From positions 1 to 5,259 of the forward strand of contig JAFAFY010000377.1 in assembly GCA_023423235.1 (NCBI GenBank): a DNA stretch of 5,259 nucleotides. Direction: 5' to 3'. Below, piece after piece: positions 1 to 5,259 of the stretch. The notes under the pieces are model-generated. The model had not been told where the DNA came from. It did not search any database and saw only the letters and a list, made by a program, of their open reading frames with translations. The position numbers were made by a program, and so were the translations under genes. This DNA comes from Pseudomonadota bacterium. GTDB taxonomy: Bacteria > Pseudomonadota > Gammaproteobacteria > Xanthomonadales > Xanthomonadaceae. The stretch's first letter is position 1, and every line of letters starts with the position of its first letter.

Positions 1-155
1 TTGCTGGTCCGGCTGGGGATGCTTGACCCGTCGGCCTTCAGCGAGGACAGCCAATCCAGGAATGCGTCGGAACTGTCGGCGCCAGAGTTGATGACAGTCA
101 GCACTTGAATGCTGCCAGCGTCATCCCATTGGTTCGCGGCAGCGATTGCATGCAT
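1..155 (-). CDS. Possible hypothetical protein, 5' portion only (runs off left edge)
   Basis: An open frame starts at an ATG at 155-153 and stays open for 51 codons to the window edge. The in-frame stop upstream lies near 230, so the start is bounded. The translation begins MHAIAAANQWDDAG and continues with a mixed hydrophobic/polar stretch (SIQVLTVINSGADSSDAFLDW is the core region) that looks like ordinary globular protein. I do not recognise the family. It would lie 140 bp downstream of tonB on the same strand. There is no convincing Shine-Dalgarno sequence; GGCTGGA sits too close to the ATG. About three quarters of codons end in G or C, but a competing plus-strand frame (1-108) has a similar third-position bias, so composition does not settle the coding strand. 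Local GC is somewhat lower than in the Ton genes. Treat as tentative. Confidence 0.3.
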   Translation of the reverse strand, partial: MHAIAAANQWDDAGSIQVLTVINSGADSSDAFLDWLSSLKADGSSIPSRTS

Positions 156-295
156 TCCAGCCAGTAGGCATCGGTTCCGGCAATCTCCCCGCTTTCACGG
201 AGGCAGGCGCTTCGGGCACCTTGTTTCGCCGTAAGGCAAGAGCGACTGGGCGTTGCAGCCGATCCGCTCGGCCATTGCGCCGGGTCGCCGGCAGC

Positions 296-1039
296 TCATC
301 GCGTCCTGAGGAAGAAGCTCACCGGTACCATGACCTCCACCGGGTCGCCCTTCACATCCGCCGGTGGCGGCGGCACGGGACTGGCGCGTCGCACCGTGGC
401 CAGGGTTTCCTCGTCCAGCAGGGGATGGCCGCTGCTGCGGCCGATGCGCGGATGGGTCACGTTGCCCTGGCGGTCGACGGAGAATCGCACGTAGGCCACG
501 CCCTGCTGTCGCTGGCGTTCGGCCTGGCGCGGGTAGCGCCGGTACTGCCCCAGATGGCCCAGCAAGACGCTCTGCCAGGTCACCACTGCCTGCCCGGTCG
601 TGCCCGAAACGGTCTGCTGCGCGGCGTAGTCGTCGCTCGGCCGGGCGCTGACCTGGGGCAGCGCCAGTGCCTGCGCGGCGGCGGTCTCTTCCGTGGACGG
701 GTCTTCGTCCGGCGGATCTTCCTGCTGCGCGGGATCCTGCACCGCGGGGCTGTCCACCGTGGGCGTTTTCGCGCGGGATTCGGGACGCGGTGTCGGCAGC
801 GGTTCGGGCCGGGTCTGTTCCTGCTGCGGCGGACCTGGCGGAATCTCGGTCGGTGGGGCGGGGGGCGATTCCGGTTCCGGGGCCAGTTCCACCATCACCG
901 CATCCATCGGCGAATCGTCGGCCAGCGGCGGCGACCGCGTCGCCCACCACAGGACGGCCCAGGCGCCGAGTCCATGCACGACAAGCACCACGCCGAGGCT
1001 GACCAGCCAGCGGATCCTGTCGCTGCCGGCAACGCTCAT
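296..1039 (-). CDS. tonB: TonB, periplasm-spanning energy transducer
   Basis: This 247-residue protein carries energy from the ExbB-ExbD motor in the inner membrane to TonB-dependent outer-membrane receptors. Residues 11-33 form one N-terminal transmembrane anchor. His22 lies within it and matches the essential anchor histidine of TonB (His20 in E. coli). Residues about 54-115 are a Pro/Glu/Gln-rich spacer that would reach across the periplasm. Residues about 155-247 are the TonB C-terminal domain, with the YP motif (Tyr169-Pro170), the GVAYVRFSVDRQG strand-turn segment, the SSGHPLLDE helix start and a Pro-rich turn at 221-226. Length is close to E. coli TonB (239). The ATG at 1039-1037 overlaps the exbD stop as ATGA, which suggests translational coupling; its own Shine-Dalgarno sequence is weak. 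The spacer is mostly acidic and lacks the long Lys-Pro block of enteric TonB. The identification is firm; which receptors it serves beyond its neighbour is inference. Confidence 0.96.
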   Translation of the reverse strand: MSVAGSDRIRWLVSLGVVLVVHGLGAWAVLWWATRSPPLADDSPMDAVMVELAPEPESPPAPPTEIPPGPPQQEQTRPEPLPTPRPESRAKTPTVDSPAVQDPAQQEDPPDEDPSTEETAAAQALALPQVSARPSDDYAAQQTVSGTTGQAVVTWQSVLLGHLGQYRRYPRQAERQRQQGVAYVRFSVDRQGNVTHPRIGRSSGHPLLDEETLATVRRASPVPPPPADVKGDPVEVMVPVSFFLRTR

Positions 1040-1461
1040 TCCGCGGTCCGTTCCAGCCCCACCAGCGCGACCTTCAGGTAGCCGGCATCGCGCAGCGCGT
1101 TCATGGTGCCCATCAGGTCGCCGTAGGCCACCGCCTTGTCCGCGCGCAGGAAGATGCGCTCGTCCTTGTTGCCGCCGGTCAGGTCATCGAGGGCGCGGGC
1201 CAGGGCGTCGGGCGCGACGGGTTGTTCGTTGAGTCGCAGGCCCAGGTCCGCCTGCACCGTCAGGAACACCGCGTCGCTGTCGCGCGGTTGCGGCTGCGCG
1301 GCGCTGGCCGGCAGCGCCACCGGGACATCCACCGTCGCCAGTGGCGCGGCGATCATGAAGATGACCAGCAGGACCAGCATCACGTCGATGAAGGGCGTGA
1401 CGTTGATCTCGTGGTTCTCCTCCAGGTCGTCATCGTCATGCTGGCGTGTCCTGATTCCCAT
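1036..1461 (-). CDS. exbD: ExbD, proton-channel subunit of the Ton motor
   Basis: This 141-residue inner-membrane protein pairs with ExbB to form the proton-driven motor that energises TonB. Residues 1-18 are a short cytoplasmic tail with an acidic run (DDDDLEE). Residues about 22-43 are the single transmembrane helix. It opens with the hallmark INVTPFIDVMLVLL, in which Asp26 matches the proton-carrying Asp25 of E. coli ExbD. The rest is a periplasmic domain containing APLATVDV, LPAS, IFLRADKAV and AGYLKVALVG, all very close to the enteric protein. Length equals the E. coli protein (141). The ATG at 1461-1459 is preceded by AGGA (1471-1468) at 6-nt spacing. The frame stays open upstream to 2316, but that extension lies antiparallel to nothing known and simply overlaps exbB out of frame, so this internal start is chosen. 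The stop overlaps the tonB start by four bases. Confidence 0.96.
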   Translation of the reverse strand: MGIRTRQHDDDDLEENHEINVTPFIDVMLVLLVIFMIAAPLATVDVPVALPASAAQPQPRDSDAVFLTVQADLGLRLNEQPVAPDALARALDDLTGGNKDERIFLRADKAVAYGDLMGTMNALRDAGYLKVALVGLERTAE

Positions 1462-1467
1462 GCCCGG

Positions 1468-1471
1468 TCCT
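1468..1471 (-). promoter_or_regulatory. Ribosome binding site of exbD
   Basis: AGGA on the minus strand lies 6 nt before the exbD ATG (1461-1459) and starts just after the exbB stop codon. It fixes the internal ATG as the exbD start, although the same frame stays open far upstream. Confidence 0.7.
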
Positions 1472-1472
1472 G

Positions 1473-2177
1473 TCAGTGGCCGCGGTCGAGATCGCGCGAG
1501 ACCAGTTGCTGGAGGCCCGCCGACAGGTCGCCAAGCACGCCACGCAGCCCGGCGAGCGTGCGGGTGAAATGGTTGTAGATGACGACGGCCGGGATTGCCG
1601 CCACCAGTCCCAGCGCCGTGGCCAGCAACGCCTCGGCGATGCCGGGCGCGACCACGGCGAGATTGGTGGTGTTGGACCCGGCGATGCCGATGAAGCTGTT
1701 CATGATGCCCCACACGGTGCCGAACAGGCCGATGAACGGTGCGGTCGCACCGATCGTGGCCAGTACCCCGGTGCCCTTGCGCAGGTGCCGCGCCTGTGCG
1801 GCCTCCAGGCGCTCCAGCCGCGACGCCACACGTTCGCGGATGCCGTCCTTGCCGACCACGTCCCGCGAGAGTTGCAGTTCCAGGCAGGTCGCCTCCAGCA
1901 GCGCTTTGGGCGTGCCGGCCTGCAGGGCCTCGGCCGCGGCGGCATCGGACAGCCGGGCCGCGCCGAGCACCACGTCGCGGGCAGCCACCAGGCTGCGTCG
2001 CACGCGGGCGAGTTCCCATGCCTTGGCCAGCAGCACGGTCCAGGTCAGCACGGAGGCAATGGCCAGCCCGACCATGACCGCCTGCACCACCCAGTCGGCG
2101 GCCAGGAACATGCCCCATGGCGTCAGGTCGTGGGACAGGGCGGGCGCGGCGATCGAGATGTCGGACTGCATGGTCAT
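1473..2177 (-). CDS. exbB: ExbB, inner-membrane scaffold of the Ton motor
   Basis: This 234-residue member of the MotA/TolQ/ExbB proton-channel family forms the pentameric channel around ExbD. Residues about 28-52 form the first transmembrane helix, followed by a cytoplasmic loop rich in Ala, Glu and Arg (about 55-135). Residues about 136-160 are the second helix, containing the ATAPFIGLFGTVWGIMNSF signature. Residues about 173-203 are the third, containing NLAVVAPGIAEALLATALG and AAIPAVVIYNHF. Thr154 and Thr187 align with the channel-lining Thr148 and Thr181 of E. coli ExbB. The start is set at the ATG at 2177-2175 because AGGA (2189-2186) lies 8 nt before it. A second ATG two codons later (2171) is less well placed, and the longer open frame to 2318 has no supporting signal. 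Eleven bases separate its stop from exbD. Length and sequence are typical of the enteric type (244 in E. coli). Confidence 0.96.
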   Translation of the reverse strand: MTMQSDISIAAPALSHDLTPWGMFLAADWVVQAVMVGLAIASVLTWTVLLAKAWELARVRRSLVAARDVVLGAARLSDAAAAEALQAGTPKALLEATCLELQLSRDVVGKDGIRERVASRLERLEAAQARHLRKGTGVLATIGATAPFIGLFGTVWGIMNSFIGIAGSNTTNLAVVAPGIAEALLATALGLVAAIPAVVIYNHFTRTLAGLRGVLGDLSAGLQQLVSRDLDRGH

Positions 2178-2185
2178 TACCCGGA

Positions 2186-2189
2186 TCCT
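2186..2189 (-). promoter_or_regulatory. Ribosome binding site of exbB
   Basis: AGGA (part of CAGGA) lies 8 nt before the ATG at 2177-2175 and 14 nt before the alternative ATG at 2171-2169. The spacing favours the first ATG, giving a protein that begins MTMQSD. Confidence 0.65.
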
Positions 2190-2283
2190 GAAGCAACGCA
2201 CGTCGGGCGCTGGCGATATGGCGTGCGCTGCAAGCATGCACGTTTGGTGGCGTGGAAAGCTGCGGCGGGCAGCAGGTCGGCGC

Positions 2284-2310
2284 GGCGGGCGCCATGCATC
2301 GACGCCCGCC
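2284..2310 (-). repeat. Inverted repeat (hairpin) after the receptor gene
   Basis: The 8-base arms GGCGGGCG and CGCCCGCC are perfectly complementary (2284-2291 and 2303-2310), with an 11-base loop containing the palindrome ATGCAT. The structure starts 24 bp past the receptor stop and ends 106 bp before exbB. Neither side has a T-run, so it is not a textbook intrinsic terminator. It could slow or partly end transcription, protect the 3' end of the receptor mRNA, or be chance in very GC-rich DNA. If active, it would set exbB-exbD-tonB expression below that of the receptor. Confidence 0.5.
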
Positions 2311-2334
2311 CGGCACACGTCGGCGCGACGGTGG

Positions 2335-4875
2335 TCAGAAGCGGCTGCGCAAGGTCAGCATCACGCTGGCAGGTTCTCCCCAGGTGACATAGGTCGTGCC
2401 GATGCGCGAGAAGTAGCGCTTGTCCAGGATGTTGTAGGCGTTCAACTGCAGCGCCAGGTCGGGCTTGATGTCCCAGGCCACCATGGCATCCCAGACCGCG
2501 TAGCCGCCCTGGGTGACGCGGATGCCGGGGATGGTCGAGGTGGCCGCGCGCTCGCTGTAGATCTCGCTCTGGGCGCGGAAGCCACCACCGATGCGCCAGT
2601 TGGCGGCGGCGCCGGGCAAGCGGTAGTCGGTCCACACCTTCAGCATCCGCGACGGCGTATCCAGCCGCCACGACGTGCCCTGGGTCGCGCTGACGTCGCC
2701 TCTCCGGTCGAGCCACTGCGTGTATTCCTTCTGCAGCCACGTGGCGCCGAGCGATACCTTCCAGTCGTCGGTGATGTTGCCGTTGAATTCGAAGTCCACG
2801 CCCTGCACGCGCTGTTCGTTGTCGGCGATGTAGCAGTAGGTGATCGTGGGCGCGGTGGGGCAGGGCACGGGCGCGTCCGGATTGATCCGCGTCTGGTTTT
2901 CCAGCTGCGTCCGGTAGACCGCCAGCGAGCCGACCAGCCGCCCGCCCATGAACTCGGATTTCAGCCCGGCTTCCAGGTTGGTGCCGGTCACCGGGTCGAC
3001 CATCTCGCCGGCGGGCCAGGTGTAGGCATTGGTGACCCGGAAGATGTCCGTGTAGCTGACGTAGGCACTGGTGGAGGTGCTGAAGTCGTAGGTCAGGGCG
3101 GCGAACGGGGTGTGGATTCCCGATTTCCTGTACCCGCCGACGCCGTTGCTGCCGGTGACCGGGTTGAAGCTGCCCTGGTACTCGTAGCTGCTGATGCGCG
3201 AACCGGCGGTCAGGGTCAACGGCTCCAGCAGCCTCATGCGCAGGTTCACGTAGGCCGCACGGTTGATGTAGGGCGTGGTGGTCCAGTTGGCGGGGTCGTA
3301 CGGTGTCTCGACCCAGGGGATCTGCGTCAGGTCCAGGGTGTCCTGGTCGATCAGGTAGCGTCCGCCGACGCTGCCATTCCAGTCGTAGGCGTACTGCGAT
3401 GCGAACCGGCTGCGGCTCTTGCGCTTGGACGCCTCCAGGCCGAACACCACATCGTGGCTGCGGCCGAACAGGTCGAACTGCCCGGTGACGTTGAATTCCG
3501 CTGCGCGGGTGCGGGCCGCACTGCTGCGCCAGTTGACCCATGCGTACAGCGGGCGCTGGCTGCTGCCGGGCATCGGGTCGACGACGCCCGACACCGAGCC
3601 GAAGTCCCACTGGGTGTCCTCCCTGCGCTGGGTGTAGATCAGCTTGGCCTTCCAGCGGTCGTTGAATGCGTAGGCGGCCTCGGCGAACTGTCCCAGCGTG
3701 TCGCCGTCCCAGCCGGACCAGGGAATCACGTTGCTGGTCCTGCGCGACCAGCCCGGGAACGTGCCGTCGCCGCGCATCGGCAGGCCGAACACCATGTAGG
3801 ACGCATCGCGGCGCTCGCTCTCGATGCCCGCGGTGAAGGTCAGCTGGTCGATGGGCTGGTATTCCAGGACGCCGTAGAGCATCCAGTTCTCGAGCCGGCC
3901 ATGGTCGTAGTGGAACTCGCGGTCCTGGTAGCTGATCACCGCGCGTCCACGCAGGCGCCCGTCGGCGGTCAGCGGGCGGTTGATGTCGAGCGTGCCGCGG
4001 TACTGGTGCCAGGAGCCGGCAGCCAGCTCCAGCTCGGTGCGCGCGAAGGGCAGCGGCCGCTTTCGGGTCAGGTTGACCTGTCCACCGGGCAGGCCGGTGT
4101 TGCCGCCGCCGGCGAACAGGCCGTTGGGGCCGCGCAGGATTTCCACCTGGTCGTAGGCCGACAGGTCGGCGGGCAGCTGCCAGAACGTCGTGCCGGCCAG
4201 GTTGCCATCGATCGAGAAGTTGTTGAGCAGGAACCCGCGCGAGTAGAACTGCTGGGTGCCGCTCTGGTCGGTCTGCCAGTCGACCACGCCGGGCACCCAG
4301 TTCAGTGCCTGGGCCGCATCCACCACGGCCTGGTCACGCAGGCGCTGCTCGGTCAGCACGGTGACCGACTGCGGGATCTCGCGCAGGCTGCGTGGCAGCT
4401 TGCCGGCCACCTCGATGCCGCGCGAGGTGTAGGCGGTGCTGTCGGAGATCCCGTCGCGGGCGAGCGTGCCCACGCTCTGGCTGCCTTCCACCGACAGTGC
4501 GGCGGTGGTGATCACCCCGTCTTCCTGCGAGGCGGCTTCGATCCGGTAGGCGCCATCGGACGTGCGCAACCAGGTCAGTCCGCTACCGGCGAGCAGCCGT
4601 TCCAGCGCCTCCTCGACACCATGGACGCCTGCCAGGCGATTGCTTTGGCGGCCCTTGACCAGTTCCGGATCGAACGCCAGCGACTGGCCTGCAGCGGTGG
4701 CGAGTTCGTTCAGTGCCGTCGCCAGCGGGCCGGCGGGGATATCGAACGTGTACAGCTGCTGTTGCTGCCGTGCCTGCGCCTGGGCGTGGCCCGGCGCCAG
4801 CATTGCCGTGGCGGCGCACAGTGCCAGCGCACAGGCGCTTGCCAGCGGCAGGGGTCTGAAAGGGGCGTGTCTCAT
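2335..4875 (-). CDS. TonB-dependent ferric-siderophore-type receptor with STN signalling domain
   Basis: This 846-residue outer-membrane receptor probably imports an iron chelate. Residues 1 to about 33 are a signal peptide (Arg start, Ala/Leu-rich core, cleavage near GHAQA). Residues about 42-113 are an STN domain (YTFDIPAGPLATALNELA, then VEEALERLLAGSGL), as in FecA and FpvA, which signal to an anti-sigma factor. A candidate TonB box lies near 119-131. The plug spans about 160-280, with IPQSVTVLTEQRLRDQ, YSRGF, VEILRGPNGLFAGGG and GGQVNLTRKRP. The remainder is the beta barrel, ending TLRSRF with the usual terminal Phe. Cys672 and Cys681 could form a loop disulfide. The ATG at 4875 is chosen over one at 4944 because GAGG lies 7 nt upstream and the signal peptide then starts correctly. 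The layout fits the siderophore receptor family (FpvA/FhuE/FoxA-like); the substrate cannot be read from sequence. exbB-exbD-tonB follow on the same strand. No FecI/FecR pair is visible. Confidence 0.95.
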   Translation of the reverse strand: MRHAPFRPLPLASACALALCAATAMLAPGHAQAQARQQQQLYTFDIPAGPLATALNELATAAGQSLAFDPELVKGRQSNRLAGVHGVEEALERLLAGSGLTWLRTSDGAYRIEAASQEDGVITTAALSVEGSQSVGTLARDGISDSTAYTSRGIEVAGKLPRSLREIPQSVTVLTEQRLRDQAVVDAAQALNWVPGVVDWQTDQSGTQQFYSRGFLLNNFSIDGNLAGTTFWQLPADLSAYDQVEILRGPNGLFAGGGNTGLPGGQVNLTRKRPLPFARTELELAAGSWHQYRGTLDINRPLTADGRLRGRAVISYQDREFHYDHGRLENWMLYGVLEYQPIDQLTFTAGIESERRDASYMVFGLPMRGDGTFPGWSRRTSNVIPWSGWDGDTLGQFAEAAYAFNDRWKAKLIYTQRREDTQWDFGSVSGVVDPMPGSSQRPLYAWVNWRSSAARTRAAEFNVTGQFDLFGRSHDVVFGLEASKRKSRSRFASQYAYDWNGSVGGRYLIDQDTLDLTQIPWVETPYDPANWTTTPYINRAAYVNLRMRLLEPLTLTAGSRISSYEYQGSFNPVTGSNGVGGYRKSGIHTPFAALTYDFSTSTSAYVSYTDIFRVTNAYTWPAGEMVDPVTGTNLEAGLKSEFMGGRLVGSLAVYRTQLENQTRINPDAPVPCPTAPTITYCYIADNEQRVQGVDFEFNGNITDDWKVSLGATWLQKEYTQWLDRRGDVSATQGTSWRLDTPSRMLKVWTDYRLPGAAANWRIGGGFRAQSEIYSERAATSTIPGIRVTQGGYAVWDAMVAWDIKPDLALQLNAYNILDKRYFSRIGTTYVTWGEPASVMLTLRSRF
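4483..4521 (-). other. Candidate TonB box of the receptor (residues 119-131)
   Basis: Between the STN domain and the plug the receptor reads DGVITTAALSVEG. TonB boxes are short hydrophobic/Thr/Val segments at this place in transducer-type receptors. The match is by position and composition only, and the exact five residues that would contact TonB cannot be fixed. Confidence 0.4.
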
Positions 4876-4882
4876 CGAAGAA

Positions 4883-4886
4883 CCTC
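4883..4886 (-). promoter_or_regulatory. Ribosome binding site of the receptor gene
   Basis: GAGG (within AACGAGG) lies 7 nt before the ATG at 4875-4873. It decides the start, because the in-frame upstream ATG at 4944 has no Shine-Dalgarno sequence and would place 23 extra residues before the signal peptide. Confidence 0.7.
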
Positions 4887-4945
4887 GTTGCATCAACGTA
4901 AGCGGGGAAGCCCGTACGGCACAGGCCGTTGCGGGGACTGGCATC

Positions 4946-4985
4946 AGGCTGGCGACAGGCCGCGGGGCGGCTGGAGGCTGGCGAC
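4946..4985. repeat. Direct repeat pair AGGCTGGCGAC
   Basis: The 11-base sequence occurs at 4946-4956 and 4975-4985, giving a 29-bp period. A shorter related copy (TGGCGAC) lies at 5022-5028. It lies 70-110 bp upstream of the receptor start, where activator or sigma-factor sites could sit. A role is speculative; it may be low-complexity GC-rich drift. Confidence 0.35.
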
Positions 4986-5081
4986 GATGGGGTGGCAGGC
5001 GGCGGGCGCCGCGCGCCGCGATGGCGACAGGTGCGATGCCGTGGCGGCATTGCCCGGCCGTGCGCGGGACGGGGCATGGGT

Positions 5082-5141
5082 CATGCGCAAGCGCTGCCGT
5101 CGGCGATGGCAGCGTTGGCCCCGCAGGCGGGCATGCGCAAG
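5082..5141. repeat. Direct repeat pair CATGCGCAAG
   Basis: The 10-base sequence occurs at 5082-5091 and 5132-5141, 50 bp apart (about five helical turns), just downstream of the oxidase stop. The 8-base core CATGCGCA also occurs twice inside the oxidase end, where it encodes Leu-Arg-Met codons. That recurrence weakens a regulatory reading. Confidence 0.35.
5092..5114 (-). repeat. Inverted repeat (hairpin) downstream of the multicopper oxidase
   Basis: The arms CGCTGCC (5092-5098) and GGCAGCG (5108-5114) pair perfectly over 7 bp around a 9-base loop. The hairpin begins 37 bp past the oxidase stop. No T-run follows on the minus strand, so it is at best a weak terminator or an mRNA-end stabiliser. 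Confidence 0.4.
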
Positions 5142-5151
5142 GCGCGACACA

Positions 5152-5259
5152 TCAGCGCCGGACCATCACGTTGCCCATCATCCCCATGTCCTCGTGTTCG
5201 AGGATGTGGCAATGGAACATGCGCAGGCCTTCGAATGCCTGGACCATGCGCAGCCGCAC
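5152..5259 (-). CDS. Multicopper oxidase, C-terminal end only
   Basis: Only the last 35 residues are in the window; the gene continues past the right edge. They contain MFHCHILEHEDMGMM, the C-terminal copper motif of multicopper oxidases. In HCHxxxH the Cys and a His bind the type 1 copper, and the two His flanking the Cys bind the trinuclear cluster. The Met five residues after the last His (residue 27 of this fragment) fits the axial type 1 ligand. The EHEDxGMM ending is closer to the CueO/SufI-like group than to CopA, whose end differs. Such proteins are usually periplasmic and oxidise Cu(I), Fe(II) or phenolic compounds. The gene is upstream of the receptor on the same strand, 276 bp away. 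The family is sure; subfamily, substrate and whether the gene is intact cannot be judged here. Confidence 0.92.
   Translation of the reverse strand: MRLRMVQAFEGLRMFHCHILEHEDMGMMGNVMVRR

Larger units (their letters stand above)
4876..5151. other. Non-coding gap between multicopper oxidase and receptor gene
   Basis: This 276-bp stretch should hold the receptor promoter. It is extremely GC-rich, and I see no AT-rich Fur-type operator and no clear -35/-10 pair. It contains an 8-bp palindrome CCGTACGG at 4912-4919, about 37 bp before the receptor start, which could be a regulator site or chance. It also contains two short direct-repeat pairs and a 7-bp-stem hairpin, listed separately. Arg-rich open frames cross it but lack protein-like composition. 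Confidence 0.5.

Noticed and set aside
1..108. Plus-strand open frame of 35 codons ending in TGA
   Set aside because: It is not annotated as a gene because the opposite frame reads at least as protein-like. It is kept as an alternative to the minus-strand call.
156..295. Terminator after tonB
   Set aside because: Only a 3-5 bp imperfect stem around GCCGTAAGGC was seen, with no T-run; nothing else recognisable in this gap.
146..1081. Long plus-strand open frame of 311 codons opposite tonB
   Set aside because: It is antisense to a certain tonB gene, rich in Arg and Gly with no recognisable domain, as expected from the mirror frame of GC-rich coding DNA.
2178..2283. Separate promoter for exbB-exbD-tonB
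   Set aside because: TTGCAG and CATATC were seen but are badly spaced, and no convincing -35/-10 pair was found.
1476..2387. Long plus-strand open frame of 303 codons opposite exbB
   Set aside because: It mirrors exbB exactly and shows Gly/Arg/His/Gln-rich, low-complexity sequence with no motif.
2177..3610. Minus-strand open frame of 477 codons overlapping the receptor
   Set aside because: It is out of frame with the well-supported receptor, Arg-rich, and explained by high GC lowering stop-codon frequency.
4583..5077. Minus-strand open frame of 164 codons across the receptor start and the upstream gap
   Set aside because: It overlaps the receptor signal and STN region out of frame and has Arg/Pro-rich composition without domains.
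4944..5150. Small Arg-rich frame (68 codons, GTG start) between oxidase and receptor, ending in a TGATG overlap with an upstream ATG
   Set aside because: There is no Shine-Dalgarno sequence, composition is random-looking, and the ATG it overlaps is not the likely receptor start.
5081..5152. 23-residue Cys-containing frame starting in the TGATG of the oxidase stop
   Set aside because: It is too short to support, has no family match that I recognise, and overlaps the hairpin and repeat sequence; a leader peptide cannot be shown.

Overview
The window is GC-rich throughout, with a milder dip over roughly 60-240. All supportable genes lie on the minus strand. High GC, a preference for G/C at third codon positions and the gene types point to a Gram-negative proteobacterium. 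A Xanthomonadaceae-like gammaproteobacterium (Lysobacter, Pseudoxanthomonas or Stenotrophomonas type) is plausible. That placement is an inference from style and context, not from a marker gene.

Reading in the direction of transcription (right to left): (1) 5259-5152 is the last 35 codons of a multicopper oxidase, identified by its copper-binding C-terminal motif. (2) 5151-4876 is a 276-bp non-coding gap with short repeats and palindromes but no visible Fur box. (3) 4875-2335 is a complete TonB-dependent outer-membrane receptor of the ferric-siderophore type. It has a signal peptide, an STN signalling domain, a plug and a beta barrel. (4) 2334-2178 is a 157-bp gap with a perfect 8-bp-stem hairpin just after the receptor. 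(5) 2177-1473 exbB, 1461-1036 exbD and 1039-296 tonB follow as a tightly packed trio, with 11 bp between exbB and exbD and an ATGA overlap between exbD and tonB. (6) 295-156 is a gap with nothing recognisable. (7) 155-1 may be the start of an unidentified gene running off the left edge.

Together this is an almost self-contained iron-chelate import cassette. The receptor binds a ferric chelate at the cell surface. The ExbB-ExbD proton-driven motor in the inner membrane powers TonB, which spans the periplasm and opens the receptor plug. ExbB and ExbD are strikingly close to the enterobacterial versions and keep the key channel residues. The STN domain suggests the receptor also signals to a FecR/FecI-type regulator pair, but no such pair is in the window. 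The neighbouring multicopper oxidase hints at a link between copper or ferrous-iron oxidation and iron uptake, although its body is outside the window.

No RNA genes, CRISPR arrays, insertion sequences or complete mobile elements were seen. Nothing here clearly amounts to an undescribed system. The points most worth following are the orphan STN receptor beside a dedicated Ton motor, the oxidase neighbour, and the unidentified left-edge reading frame.
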